Positions 54,690 to 64,000 of a stretch of 64,000 nucleotides of DNA are shown here, one piece after another. Position 1 is the first letter of the stretch. Every line of letters starts with the position of its first letter. The position numbers were made by a program, and so were the translations under genes. The notes below the pieces were generated by a model. That model did no database searches. It had not been told where the DNA came from and worked only from the letters and a program-made list of their open reading frames with translations. This stretch comes from Rickettsiales bacterium Ac37b (GTDB taxonomy: Bacteria > Pseudomonadota > Alphaproteobacteria > Rickettsiales > Arcanibacteraceae), in the NCBI GenBank assembly GCA_000746585.2, contig CP009217.2:186001-250000 (forward strand), written 5' to 3'.

Positions 54690-55160
54690 TTATCAAAATT
54701 TGTAGTATATTATTTTTTATTAAAACTAACACATAAAGATTCCTTATTAATAGAAAAAGACTTAGAAATATTACAATTAAAAGCACAATTAGAGTTTGCT
54801 GAAAAATTAATTAGCGAAAATATAAATCCTAATCTCACCTCTCGCTCATTAAATACTAATAATTTACAAACACAAAATAGTACCGAAAACATTCATACTA
54901 CTACTCATTCTTCAGTTTCTTATTTACCTAGAGAAATAAATAATAACAACTCTAATCAAATATTATCTAATGTTAAAAATGAACCAACCCTTTCTAATAA
55001 TCAGAATAGCAATGAGTCTAATGAACCTTTACAATTTATGGCTACTTTAGCTACTATTAAGCCTGAAACTATTCATTTAACATTTCAAGAACGAGAAAAT
55101 AGAAAAAGAAGTGGAAATTCACCTGAAATAGGTAGGAATAAAAATTCACATAGTATCTAA
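54690..55160 (+). pseudogene. Start-less remnant: coiled coil with Asn/Ser-rich tail
   Basis: An uninterrupted frame of about 156 codons lies between TAG at 54687-54689 and TAA at 55158. It has no start codon at its 5' end; the first ATG is at 55037. It begins with L-T-H-K-D-S-L-L-I-E-K-D-L-E-I-L-Q-L-K-A-Q-L-E-F-A in heptad style and then becomes N/S/T-rich. The length of the open frame suggests the 3' part of a lost gene, possibly an effector. No family is recognised. Confidence 0.5.
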
Positions 55161-55288
55161 ATTACTAATAAAATTTATAATTCCTGCATAGGGGAGAATT
55201 AAATCTATTGGGTGGTTAATAAAGTATTTGGTTAATAAATTATTTTTAGATAAGATTTTGAAAATAATTTTAGAGTATAAGCAAATTT

Positions 55289-55579
55289 TTATATATCTCT
55301 TTTTTTCCACCATTCATCAGTATAAAACTCTGAGGGAATTTTATCAGCATCATCAAATATTGGATCCTTAATATTATATTCTTCATTTAACACTTGTACC
55401 CATTTGAGCTCCAGAGATTTGGGCAATTTCGTACCACACCATGGACAATAAAATAACTGCTGCACTGTACCTGAATCATCATCAGCTAATTTAAGTCCAT
55501 AATACCTAAGATGAATATCATAAGTAATTTCCTTATTTTCTTTGACATAATATTCCATATTTCCACAACAGAAACTCAT
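55289..55579 (-). CDS. Small CPWCG protein, probable immunity protein for the adjacent toxin
   Basis: The 96 residues start at ATG 55579, four bases after the ancestral toxin stop. It starts M-S-F-C-C-G-N-M-E-Y-Y and has F-Y-C-P-W-C-G-T-K-L-P, so two Cys pairs could bind zinc. The same CC..M plus CPWCGxxLP layout occurs in small proteins (DUF6980-like, from memory) encoded next to polymorphic toxins. Position and size fit an immunity protein that neutralises the toxin tip. The frame is intact even though the toxin is frameshifted. Confidence 0.65.
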   Translation of the reverse strand: MSFCCGNMEYYVKENKEITYDIHLRYYGLKLADDDSGTVQQLFYCPWCGTKLPKSLELKWVQVLNEEYNIKDPIFDDADKIPSEFYTDEWWKKRDI

Positions 55580-55583
55580 ATAT

Positions 55584-55730
55584 CTATCCTATATCGCCTT
55601 TAAATTTATTTTTATTCCAAAATTCTTTCCAATCGATATCTTTACCCACCGGCCCTTTATGTTTATTTTCTATATAATTACCATATTTATCTGTATCTTT
55701 ATACCATCTTAACTTTAGCTGTTTCTTCAA
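55584..55730 (-). pseudogene. Out-of-frame C-terminus of the CDI-like toxin
   Basis: In this frame the sequence reads L-K-L-R-W-Y-K-D-T-D-K-Y-G-N-Y-I, K-H-K-G-P-V-G-K-D-I-D-W-K-E-F-W-N-K-N-K-F. It continues the toxin domain begun in the large protein (W-W-S-K-D-R-A-K-H-G-G-S-E-W-K-V-F). The two halves together follow the pattern WWSxDxAxHGGSxWKVF ... DxDxYGxFI ... KHKGPxGxxIxW that I associate with a polymorphic-toxin C-terminal domain. A one-base indel near 55710-55725 separates them. Confidence 0.7.
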
Positions 55731-58700
55731 ATACTTTCCACTCCGATCCACCGTGTTTGGCTCTATCTTTACTCCACCAAATTCTGTTACCATCCTCACT
55801 TTCTGCTTTAGGATCTCTATAAAACTTTCCAAATCTATCATGATTCATAGTCTTATCATAATTATTTATTTCCCACTCATCCCAATCTTCTTTCATTAAT
55901 ATATTCATATCCATATCGTTATGGATATCAAAACCAGGCAATGGTATATTTAATTTTACTTCTTGGAAGTCTTGATCAATATTTTGATAGGGCTCACTCA
56001 AGGTAGCAAATATTTGAGGTGCAAGATCTTGATAGGGTGGAGTACTAAAAATTTTCATTTTCTGATTATCAGGTATGGGTGTGCTTAAAATAGTACCTAC
56101 CCCATTCCCTGCACTCAATATTTTATGATACATTGTAATAGCCGTACTCAAAAGTAATGTATTACATACAGGATTATTTAAGCAAGAAAATGCCACTGCA
56201 ACAGCTGGAGTTACAGGACCAAATGCATTAGCTTTCTGTATTATATTTTCTTGGATAGTAGATAATAAGTTTTGTTTTTCTGGTTGTATAAGATTTAATA
56301 AATCAACCATAATTTCTTTTCTGCGTTCGGGGCCACTTTTAATTAATTCATAAGTAAATTTATGTAATTCTTGTTTAATTTCTTCTTTGTCAATACCAGA
56401 TATTTTTAACTCATCAACCGCGCGATCAATCTCTAAATATTCAGTTGAATAAATTTTTGAAAATATATATTTTTCTGTATTAATATTTTTCTTATTTTGT
56501 TTCTTTTGCCCCAAAACTTTATCTTCCCTTTTCTCAGGCGCTGGTTCTTTATATGTGCTATAGGATAATTTCCCATCTACATAATGACTAGATACGGTGG
56601 AATCCGATTTTACCTCTGAAGCTGTTATCCAATCATATAGCGATTTTAATCTATCCATTATGATATTATTACCTAAAAAACTTAAGTATTTTTTACCCTT
56701 ACTCTTGGCCATATATTCAGCATTTGTATCAATACCAGAAGAGATTAAGTCTTCTTTCTTTTCTTGATTAAAATCAACACCAATTGAGGTAAGAGGGAAT
56801 AAATGATTTGGATTAATGGTAAAACTAAAACTATTATCTAAAGATTCTTGGATTACTTCGATATTGTCATCTCTTACCTTACCTTCTAAATGTAAATTAT
56901 CTTTTCCAAAGATTTCTGCGCCATTTAATTGGATTGCGTCAGCAATTACATTTACATTAGTACCACTTATGCCAGCTATAAACTTTACCAATTCAGTAGA
57001 TTGGAATTTATGGCCTTGTGATACAGAAATACTTGGCAATATCTTTCCTGCCCAATTAATATATACTCCTAATAATAAATTAGATCTTTCTGATATGGAG
57101 ATACTTCTATCTTTCATACTTTCTATTAGCAATTTTTTAGCTACCTGTATTTTTACTTTCTCGCCCTTAATATATGCACTCTTTAGAGATAAATCTCCAT
57201 CAACTTCAATAAACACTTTTGGTGCATTAATAAGCGAAGGAATTGTATATTCTAAATAACTGGAAGAAGTAGCTTGTGAATGACCAAATGCCACAGTCAT
57301 GCCATTAAAGTTTAAACTTACCACTGGCCCTGTTGATATAAGCTCCATTTTTTGCTCTGTATTTCCTACTGCAGCTTGTATTAATACATCACCATGTATG
57401 TAGATTTCAGCTTCATTTGCTGCTGATATTTCTGTACCAATAAAGTGACTTTTTTCTCCTGCTTCTATATGAATCTTGTTACTCTTAATCGTATTTAATA
57501 AATGATGCATCTCCTGGATATTGCCTGAAGCCTTTATAGTTCCAAAATTAAAATTTATACTCGGAAGCATTGAAAGCATAGTTTGTATATAGGCTGTCGC
57601 TGGATTTATTTCTGAAGCCCTAACCTTTTTATACACATTATATATTGTAAGTACATCACTAGTGAAAGAAAGAGGCCCCGCTAAATCATACACACCCTTA
57701 GTATGACCTAATGATTTTATTGAGTTTTGCAATATTAATGGGTCAACTTTTATACGATTAAAATTATAATCAAAATTAATCTTAGATTGAATTTTCTCTC
57801 TATCTAATTTAGGAGCAAATAATCCACTACTTTTAGTGTGTAGAAATACTTTATTTATATAATTAAATGTTTCTACCTTAATTCCTTTATCAGCATATAA
57901 ATATACACCTAATTTACCAAAAATATTAGCACCATACATATTAATTTGTTCTGCATATTCAGATATATAGCCTTGATCGGAATAGATTATAGTAGGTTTA
58001 GTATTTATAATATTCCACTTCACCTCATATTTTGAATTACCTAATAATCCTTTTTTCTTTCTTTCAGTAAGATAATTTTCAGCAGTAATATATGCACTAT
58101 CATGCACAATATGCGGTGAATCTATAGTTATATTGCCTTGTGCAAGTAACATTACACCTTTTAATCTACATTCCGTACCACATTCTAGCTTTAATTTTTG
58201 CCCTGCAACAAGTTTTGTTTGTTCTACAATTAAATTATAAATTATTTCCTTATAATTTTTTGTCCAAATATATCTTTCTATATATGCATGCTGCAAAGAT
58301 TCAATTTCTACTTTATTACCTGCACGTAAATAAATATTGTTATTTACCTCAAAAATACCAGCTAATTTGAGATTTTCTTCGGCATTATAATAAATATCTG
58401 CCCCAGTTGTTACTCCTCCTAAATAGGATTCTTTTCCTATTAATAACGGATATTGTATTATATTTTTCCCTATTAGACGTATTTCACCCCCAGCCAGAAT
58501 ATTTGCACCTGCAGCAATAATGGTTCCATGTTCTGAATAAGCATCAAATCCTTGAGCTGCATAAACATTTGCAGGGCGTGACGGAGTATATAATAAGATT
58601 AAGGTACCAAAACCGAGTTCCTTCGAAAGTGCATATTCTTTTTCATGTGCTGCTTCATGTAATATGTCACTCCTTGCATATTCGTATATTTTACCTTTAT

Positions 58701-61700
58701 AAGCTATCACATCGGATCCTATATGGTAAATCCTATTGTCAGCATAAATTTGTATATTACCATTCTCTGCTTCTATGCTCGCAGGAAAAATTTCATATCC
58801 TTCATTTCCTTGAGCATTTTTCTGATTATGATTTTTACTTAATATTTCTTTAGATTGTAAGGTAATATTATTATCCACATGAAAAACTCCTCCTTCTATA
58901 TTATGTATAAAATCTTCTGCAATTATTACTAAATTTCTAGCATAAATTTTTCCTAAATCGTTAGGAATTTCAAAGGGAAAAGTCCCAATAATATCATTTC
59001 TTCTTTTCTTAAAATGATTAGGTAATATTAATTTATAATGACCTTCTAAATATTCAAAAGCCTGGTGAATATCTAATACTTTGAATATTACATTCCATGG
59101 TTTATGGTTATAAAAACTATGAGTAACTATATAAATATTTTGATCAACTTCTAACACACCTTGGTTTAATACTGTGCCCTTTGCGTCGATTGATAAGTTA
59201 CCATGTATTTTTAATATTCCAATATTTTTAAAATCTTGGTCTACCGTAACTGTTAAGCTCTTGAGCTCTAAATTTTTTGTCTGAATCCACTCCTTACCTT
59301 GGAAATTAATACCTTGCAGAGCATTCCATATATTATCATCTTGGTTTAAAGAGAGTTTACGCATTCCTTGCGGTGCATTATCTAAAATATGCCATATACC
59401 CCCTACCTGAATATTACCATAATAGCCATTATAGTAATATTCTGTATGCATTTCCCAATCAGAGATAATAGCTAGTTTGGCATGATTATAATATTCTTTA
59501 CTTTCCGTATATAATAAATATGCTGTTACATCACGAGTATGAATTATGCCCTCAGTAATTAACGTAACTTTACCAGTTTTAGCTTCTATTGTTTCAGATC
59601 TTACACAGCAAGTATCTCCATCTATTTTTTGATCTTCAGTAAGAAAATCCCCACTCTTAATTAAATTTAGTGCTGTAATATATACATTTCCATTAGTTGA
59701 TTTAATATAATTTTTATTAATTAAGCGATCATTAGATATTAATCTCAGAAATTTATCAGCTATAATCGATCCAGCATTATATATAGCCCCTTCAGCCTTA
59801 ATATCACAATCTACACAATGAATATGATGATCAAAAAGATTGTCAAATTCCTTAACTTTTACTGTAATTTTCTTAGCCTCCAGAAGATTGCCATAATTTA
59901 TAAACTTTCCTTCAGGGCTATTAATCTTTAACTCATTAGAAACTAATAGATTGGCTCCCTCAAATCTAAAATCTCCTCCAAGCTGATATAAATCACCTAT
60001 AACATTTTCATGACTCTCACTAAAGTAAATTAAGCCACTCGTTAAATTAGCTATTAGATATTTAATATTAACTACTGAAGTAGTTTCAAATCCTAAAACA
60101 TTTGAAGTAACACTAAAAAATTCCGTATTTATTTTACCTGCAATTGATATAAACTCAGCGCTAATATTACTAGCACTATATGATTTAGATAAAGTACTTG
60201 ATATACTTTCTTTTCTAATTTGGTTCCATTTTTCTTCAAAAGATATTAATTCATAATCTTTAACTCCTGTAAAATCAACAGTTTTAGAGAAAAGATTTAC
60301 TACACTCCATTGTTTGGCTTGAATTAACATACCTTCTAAAGCAGTTAAATTTTGGCTATTTACATGAATTCCATATAAATAAATATTATTTTGCTTTGAG
60401 GTAATAGAATTAACTTCTACGTCGCCTGATAAACTTTCAATTTTGATTTGATAATTAGTAACGATATTTCCAGGAGACGTTAGATTACCTTCTTTTAAAG
60501 ATAAGTAAATAGAAGACATCTTATCAGTTGTTAAGCTAGTAATATTACCTGTATTATTTAAGTGAGTTACAGCTTTTATTATGCCATAATCTGTTCTAAT
60601 TACCCCTTCATTAATGATCTGCTCTGCTTCTATATTGCATGATTGACATTCCAATATACCATTTGCCATTTGCTGAAATAGTTTCTTGGTTATAATACAT
60701 ATATGTTCTGCCTTTAAGAACCAATATTGAAAAACATTTACAGCCAAAATGTTCAGATTATTAATTTCCATATTAATAGAATGAAAATATAAATTGCTTG
60801 TTGTAATATCAAGATAAGGCCCAAACAAAAAGCCGTATATATCTAGATGTTCTGCAATAATTTTGATAGGCCCATATTTAGAAGTTATATTATTTTGTTT
60901 ACCCAGATGAATAGCTTTTGCAACCAAACTTACACTTATTAACCCTTCAATGTCACCATTAAAATTAAGTTTATTATCAAACTCTATATAAATAATAGGT
61001 ACAGAATTTACTCTATCAATCATTAGGGGACTTAGGTAGTGATATTTATTTGCAAAGTCTGAATTTAAGAGCCATTTAAATTTATTATTTAAACAAAAAT
61101 TCTTAGCATAGCATGTATATTTTTTCTTATTATATTGTTTTTTATAATCAGTATTTTCTGGAGAGAATAACAAATCTTGAGGTTCATAATAAATTTTAGA
61201 ATAAGGCGCAAATTCTCCTTCTGCACCACGTATTCTAATTGCACCAGGAAAGACCATTTCTCCTAAATAATTAATATAGCTTTTTCCATTAATTACCGAA
61301 TTATTAGTAAAAACAACCTTTGTTCCAGCTATATCAATAATATTGCTTTTAATTATACCACCTATATATAAATTACTATAATCATTAACGTATATATCAT
61401 AAGTTTCTACATTACCGAGTAACGTAAATTTATTATATAAACTTTGAGTTTCAGTGTTATTGTATAAGATATTATAATCATTACACAACGAATTAAATTT
61501 TAAAACTCTAGCTTTATTACTTCCATGAAGAGTGGAGTGACATGCGTTAATTTCAACATCTAACCCCAAAAAATCTGCTTCGGTAATATCTATACCAAAA
61601 GGCGCTACTAAACTCAGTTTAGCATAGTGATCTATGGTAATTACTCCAGTAATTTTAACATAATTTAAAAAATAAATTATCAATTGATCAGCCAAGACTT

Positions 61701-61944
61701 GATTATATAAATTACTATTAGTGAGAGTATTCATTCTGTATTCAATAGATGAAACTCTTGTCTCATTAGTAAAATATTCCTGTTCAAAAAGAATTTCATT
61801 ACGAATAAATATCGTATAATTTAAACCTCTAACATCGTATTCTTCACATTCCCATCCTATCGGTACATATTCATTACATGACCAATAATACCCAAAATCA
61901 TTACTGATATCATATAACGAATTATTATATAAAATTTTTAACAT
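55699..61944 (-). CDS. Giant haemagglutinin-repeat (CdiA/FhaB-like) protein with frameshifted toxin tip
   Basis: The 2081 residues start at ATG 61944. Most of the protein is repeated beta-strand sequence (G-N-I-x-I, N-I-Y-L-x-A, K-I-H-I-E-A-G-E-K-S-H-F-I-G-T-E-I-S-A-A), typical of filamentous haemagglutinin/CDI proteins, clearest at about 1150-1700. Unusually, I see no signal peptide and no TPS secretion domain at the N-terminus, and no cdiB-type transporter gene nearby. The C-terminus enters a toxin domain (W-W-S-K-D-R-A-K-H-G-G-S-E-W-K-V-F) but ends in T-A-K-V-K-M-V because of a frameshift. It may therefore be an adhesin-like scaffold with an inactivated effector tip. Confidence 0.8.
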   Translation of the reverse strand: MLKILYNNSLYDISNDFGYYWSCNEYVPIGWECEEYDVRGLNYTIFIRNEILFEQEYFTNETRVSSIEYRMNTLTNSNLYNQVLADQLIIYFLNYVKITGVITIDHYAKLSLVAPFGIDITEADFLGLDVEINACHSTLHGSNKARVLKFNSLCNDYNILYNNTETQSLYNKFTLLGNVETYDIYVNDYSNLYIGGIIKSNIIDIAGTKVVFTNNSVINGKSYINYLGEMVFPGAIRIRGAEGEFAPYSKIYYEPQDLLFSPENTDYKKQYNKKKYTCYAKNFCLNNKFKWLLNSDFANKYHYLSPLMIDRVNSVPIIYIEFDNKLNFNGDIEGLISVSLVAKAIHLGKQNNITSKYGPIKIIAEHLDIYGFLFGPYLDITTSNLYFHSINMEINNLNILAVNVFQYWFLKAEHICIITKKLFQQMANGILECQSCNIEAEQIINEGVIRTDYGIIKAVTHLNNTGNITSLTTDKMSSIYLSLKEGNLTSPGNIVTNYQIKIESLSGDVEVNSITSKQNNIYLYGIHVNSQNLTALEGMLIQAKQWSVVNLFSKTVDFTGVKDYELISFEEKWNQIRKESISSTLSKSYSASNISAEFISIAGKINTEFFSVTSNVLGFETTSVVNIKYLIANLTSGLIYFSESHENVIGDLYQLGGDFRFEGANLLVSNELKINSPEGKFINYGNLLEAKKITVKVKEFDNLFDHHIHCVDCDIKAEGAIYNAGSIIADKFLRLISNDRLINKNYIKSTNGNVYITALNLIKSGDFLTEDQKIDGDTCCVRSETIEAKTGKVTLITEGIIHTRDVTAYLLYTESKEYYNHAKLAIISDWEMHTEYYYNGYYGNIQVGGIWHILDNAPQGMRKLSLNQDDNIWNALQGINFQGKEWIQTKNLELKSLTVTVDQDFKNIGILKIHGNLSIDAKGTVLNQGVLEVDQNIYIVTHSFYNHKPWNVIFKVLDIHQAFEYLEGHYKLILPNHFKKRRNDIIGTFPFEIPNDLGKIYARNLVIIAEDFIHNIEGGVFHVDNNITLQSKEILSKNHNQKNAQGNEGYEIFPASIEAENGNIQIYADNRIYHIGSDVIAYKGKIYEYARSDILHEAAHEKEYALSKELGFGTLILLYTPSRPANVYAAQGFDAYSEHGTIIAAGANILAGGEIRLIGKNIIQYPLLIGKESYLGGVTTGADIYYNAEENLKLAGIFEVNNNIYLRAGNKVEIESLQHAYIERYIWTKNYKEIIYNLIVEQTKLVAGQKLKLECGTECRLKGVMLLAQGNITIDSPHIVHDSAYITAENYLTERKKKGLLGNSKYEVKWNIINTKPTIIYSDQGYISEYAEQINMYGANIFGKLGVYLYADKGIKVETFNYINKVFLHTKSSGLFAPKLDREKIQSKINFDYNFNRIKVDPLILQNSIKSLGHTKGVYDLAGPLSFTSDVLTIYNVYKKVRASEINPATAYIQTMLSMLPSINFNFGTIKASGNIQEMHHLLNTIKSNKIHIEAGEKSHFIGTEISAANEAEIYIHGDVLIQAAVGNTEQKMELISTGPVVSLNFNGMTVAFGHSQATSSSYLEYTIPSLINAPKVFIEVDGDLSLKSAYIKGEKVKIQVAKKLLIESMKDRSISISERSNLLLGVYINWAGKILPSISVSQGHKFQSTELVKFIAGISGTNVNVIADAIQLNGAEIFGKDNLHLEGKVRDDNIEVIQESLDNSFSFTINPNHLFPLTSIGVDFNQEKKEDLISSGIDTNAEYMAKSKGKKYLSFLGNNIIMDRLKSLYDWITASEVKSDSTVSSHYVDGKLSYSTYKEPAPEKREDKVLGQKKQNKKNINTEKYIFSKIYSTEYLEIDRAVDELKISGIDKEEIKQELHKFTYELIKSGPERRKEIMVDLLNLIQPEKQNLLSTIQENIIQKANAFGPVTPAVAVAFSCLNNPVCNTLLLSTAITMYHKILSAGNGVGTILSTPIPDNQKMKIFSTPPYQDLAPQIFATLSEPYQNIDQDFQEVKLNIPLPGFDIHNDMDMNILMKEDWDEWEINNYDKTMNHDRFGKFYRDPKAESEDGNRIWWSKDRAKHGGSEWKVFEETAKVKMV

Positions 61945-62086
61945 TGTATTTTCTTATAAGATAAATAATTATATTCTACTAATTAATTTGGAAAATAATT
62001 AACATATGCTCTAAAAAATACAACCTATTTTTCAAATTATCTGATAATATACAACTAATATTATACATATATTATAGTATGTATTT

Positions 62087-62226
62087 TATAGTAAATTAAG
62101 AAAGCCCTCCCATAGGGAGAAGTGAAATATATATTATATATCTTAAATATTTTTTTCTGAAAGTATAACAATTAGTAGGAGAGCTTTGAGCTAACTGCGT
62201 CCGCAAGTTCAAATCAAAAAACTATA
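62087..62226. repeat. MITE with IS630-like left end and an internal insert (140 bp)
   Basis: TATAGTAAATTAAG is followed by AAAGCCCTCCCATAGGGAGA (an R1-like palindrome block). The canonical right half (TAGTAGGAGAGCTTTGAGCT, GCGTCCGCAAGTTCAAATCA) then follows, ending in ACTATA. It lies between the CDI-like gene and the metallopeptidase-like gene. Confidence 0.7.
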
Positions 62227-62249
62227 TATAACCTTTAGCTTTATTTACC

Positions 62250-63989
62250 CTATAATTCTGAATGCTGAAAAAATGTATTAGTTTGACCAATTATAAATTC
62301 ATACATATTCTCTAATATATTTTGATCAAGCGAAGGAGAATTATCCATCCATCCCATAAAATTCCCAGTTGCCGTATAAGTTGCCTTAGAAGCAAGAGCT
62401 ATATGATTGTAATAGGAAAGCGTATCATTAGATAATAAGCCTCTTTCAACAGCCTTAGGGATAAGATAATTATAGTGATAATCTTTAATCATACTATAAA
62501 AACTATGAGCCATAGGACCATTTTGAATTAAGTTCTGGTAATATCTAACCACATATTCAGCTTCATAATGTTCTACATCATATAGATAAGCTATACTAAA
62601 TGTAGTATCCATAACCATATCAAATTGAAAGATAGTTTTAACAAATTGGCTAAAACCCCCTTCTTTAATAGTGCACATAAAAAGTTCTAGCGCATTTTCA
62701 TTTTGGCACTTAAAGAAAAAATTCTCTTCCATAGCCTTTCTATAAACAGCTCTTTCTTCGATACCACTAAAAGGATTAGGATAATTATCCCAAATCTTAT
62801 GAACAGCACGATGCGACATTTCATGAACGATAGCAGCAAAAAATACGGTATTTAGCTTATCAAAAGCACGTAGGTAGACATCTCTGCCAAATGTATAAAA
62901 GGCTACAGCACCTTTAGCTGCATCTTCCGCATAAAATCCTATTTTAATCCCATAAGAAGGAGTATTTAAGTATGATTTGGTTGCTATATCCAATATCTGC
63001 TTAACCTCCTTAGGAGCACTATAATAAAAATCAATAATTTCTTCCTTTAGTTTACTACAATCGGAAAAGCTATTCTCACATTTCATAATGCTGTATAAAT
63101 CCTCTGCATTTTGCCTTTTAAAAGAAACTGCTCTAAAATTTTCATACTCATTTTGAGAAAAGCTATCCTTAAAACTGTTAATTAATTCTCCAGCTAAACC
63201 AGCTGAATTCTCATTTATATTGTGGCTTAAAACATCTTTAACAAGAGATTTAACTTCCAATTCATTGATATTATGGGTGTGTAAAACTTTTATTATATCT
63301 TTAACCTCTACACCATTATTAGTTAATTTTATTATAATTCTTGCATCTAAAAAATGTAATTTAATAGTGTTCGTATTGAATATTGCATTGGACATATGTC
63401 TGTCCTTGAAATGGTCTAATATATATACGATATTATCACTATCATGTAATATTACATCTTTAAATTTTTTGACCAAAATATTAGAGTCATAAAGTATCTT
63501 GCTACTAGTAGATGAGTAATATTTATTAAGAATGTAAACAAAATTTTTACAAAACTCTTCTCTATGACTAAAATAGTCAAAATTATAATAATTATAGTAT
63601 AAATTTTCTAATCTACTAATCATATTTAAAAATTCTATATGTGAAGAATAATCTACCTTTTCTACCTTATAAATTGATCTTCCAAAATAATCTGTTGTTT
63701 CTTTATGTATATAAGCTTGTGATAATATATTAGATTGTAAATCTTCAGCTGTAACTATTTTATCATTTACTAATGCATCACATATTTCTTGATTTAAAGA
63801 TATAATTAGTGAATCTACATTATCTAGGTCAAAAGGTATATGCTCAGGCATATTAGGATGTATGTACTCTACTATATTACCTTGATATAAACCCCAAGCA
63901 CCATTATATGCTTGGAGGAAATTAAGGTTATTAGAATTTATTTTAGATATTGCTGGCATTTCCCCCACGGAAAACCTTATCTCTCCCAT
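62250..63989 (-). CDS. Metallopeptidase-like protein with HEMSH motif; start may lie beyond the window
   Basis: The frame holds 579 residues from ATG 63989, but it stays open to the window edge, so the true start could be further upstream. The N-terminal 320 residues are helical without recognised motifs. At residues 389-393 there is H-E-M-S-H, preceded by hydrophobic A-A-I-V, which fits a zinc-metallopeptidase HExxH helix. A downstream G-I-E-E-R-A-V-Y may supply the third ligand. No signal peptide is seen. It could be a toxin- or effector-type peptidase, encoded upstream of the CDI-like gene on the same strand. Confidence 0.6.
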   Translation of the reverse strand: MGEIRFSVGEMPAISKINSNNLNFLQAYNGAWGLYQGNIVEYIHPNMPEHIPFDLDNVDSLIISLNQEICDALVNDKIVTAEDLQSNILSQAYIHKETTDYFGRSIYKVEKVDYSSHIEFLNMISRLENLYYNYYNFDYFSHREEFCKNFVYILNKYYSSTSSKILYDSNILVKKFKDVILHDSDNIVYILDHFKDRHMSNAIFNTNTIKLHFLDARIIIKLTNNGVEVKDIIKVLHTHNINELEVKSLVKDVLSHNINENSAGLAGELINSFKDSFSQNEYENFRAVSFKRQNAEDLYSIMKCENSFSDCSKLKEEIIDFYYSAPKEVKQILDIATKSYLNTPSYGIKIGFYAEDAAKGAVAFYTFGRDVYLRAFDKLNTVFFAAIVHEMSHRAVHKIWDNYPNPFSGIEERAVYRKAMEENFFFKCQNENALELFMCTIKEGGFSQFVKTIFQFDMVMDTTFSIAYLYDVEHYEAEYVVRYYQNLIQNGPMAHSFYSMIKDYHYNYLIPKAVERGLLSNDTLSYYNHIALASKATYTATGNFMGWMDNSPSLDQNILENMYEFIIGQTNTFFQHSEL

Positions 63990-64000
63990 TCGGCAGGTCA

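Noticed and set aside
55584-55841. An 85-residue ORF starting inside the CDI-like gene as an independent small protein
   Set aside because: Its first 40 residues are a shadow of the big gene's frame; only the last part is meaningful, as the displaced toxin C-terminus.

Overview
The window is a 64 kb piece of a very AT-rich bacterial chromosome. It is gene-sparse for a free-living bacterium and rich in decay: IS-broken genes, single-base frameshifts and many short repeats. Ankyrin-repeat proteins, transposons, a CDI-like toxin and an isolated flhA, set among alphaproteobacterial housekeeping genes (apaG, asmA, tlyA, dprA-topA, xerC, lolA, polA-trxA), suggest a Rickettsiales intracellular symbiont. 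The flagellar gene points to the Midichloriaceae rather than Rickettsia. This placement is inferred from gene content only. No rRNA, tRNA or CRISPR array was recognised.

Layout. 0-14 kb is accessory: a conserved hypothetical, a hybrid histidine kinase, a divergent amino-acid-dehydrogenase-like protein, a response-regulator remnant fused to toxin-like sequence, an ankyrin gene, a decayed methyltransferase/six-TM sensor-kinase pair, and two IS630 copies in opposite orientation. 14.7-37.7 kb is mostly core: flhA, plsC, apaG, asmA, a frameshifted cytochrome b561, tlyA, a pentapeptide protein, a methyltransferase, dprA-topA, an IS481 transposase, xerC, a hisC-like aminotransferase, a frameshifted DUF3137-like gene and lolA. 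38-48.3 kb is an effector island between two more inverted IS630 copies: five ankyrin genes or fragments with a common C-terminal domain, a polybasic Ser-rich candidate effector, and an FKBP-like protein. 48.5-54.5 kb holds a frameshifted nhaA, an XRE-PAS regulator, polA and trxA. 54.7-64 kb, read mostly leftward, holds a metallopeptidase-like protein, a 2081-residue haemagglutinin-repeat protein whose toxin tip is frameshifted, and a small CPWCG protein that is probably its immunity factor.

Mobile DNA ties the window together. Four 933-bp IS630 copies have near-identical sequence, and only the copy near 47.4-48.3 kb lacks an internal stop. About ten short elements (105-110 bp, some enlarged by nested insertions) carry the IS630 terminus or a close variant and look like non-autonomous derivatives (MITEs) moved by that transposase. 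A second MITE type, with TATAGC ends, is nested inside one of them.

The observations most worth following are: (1) a degraded EgtD-like methyltransferase overlapping a kinase whose membrane domain resembles the CqsS/LqsS autoinducer receptors; (2) the ankyrin family's shared, unnamed C-terminal domain; (3) the CDI-like protein with no visible signal peptide or TPS domain and a broken toxin domain beside an intact immunity gene; (4) the modular MITE system.
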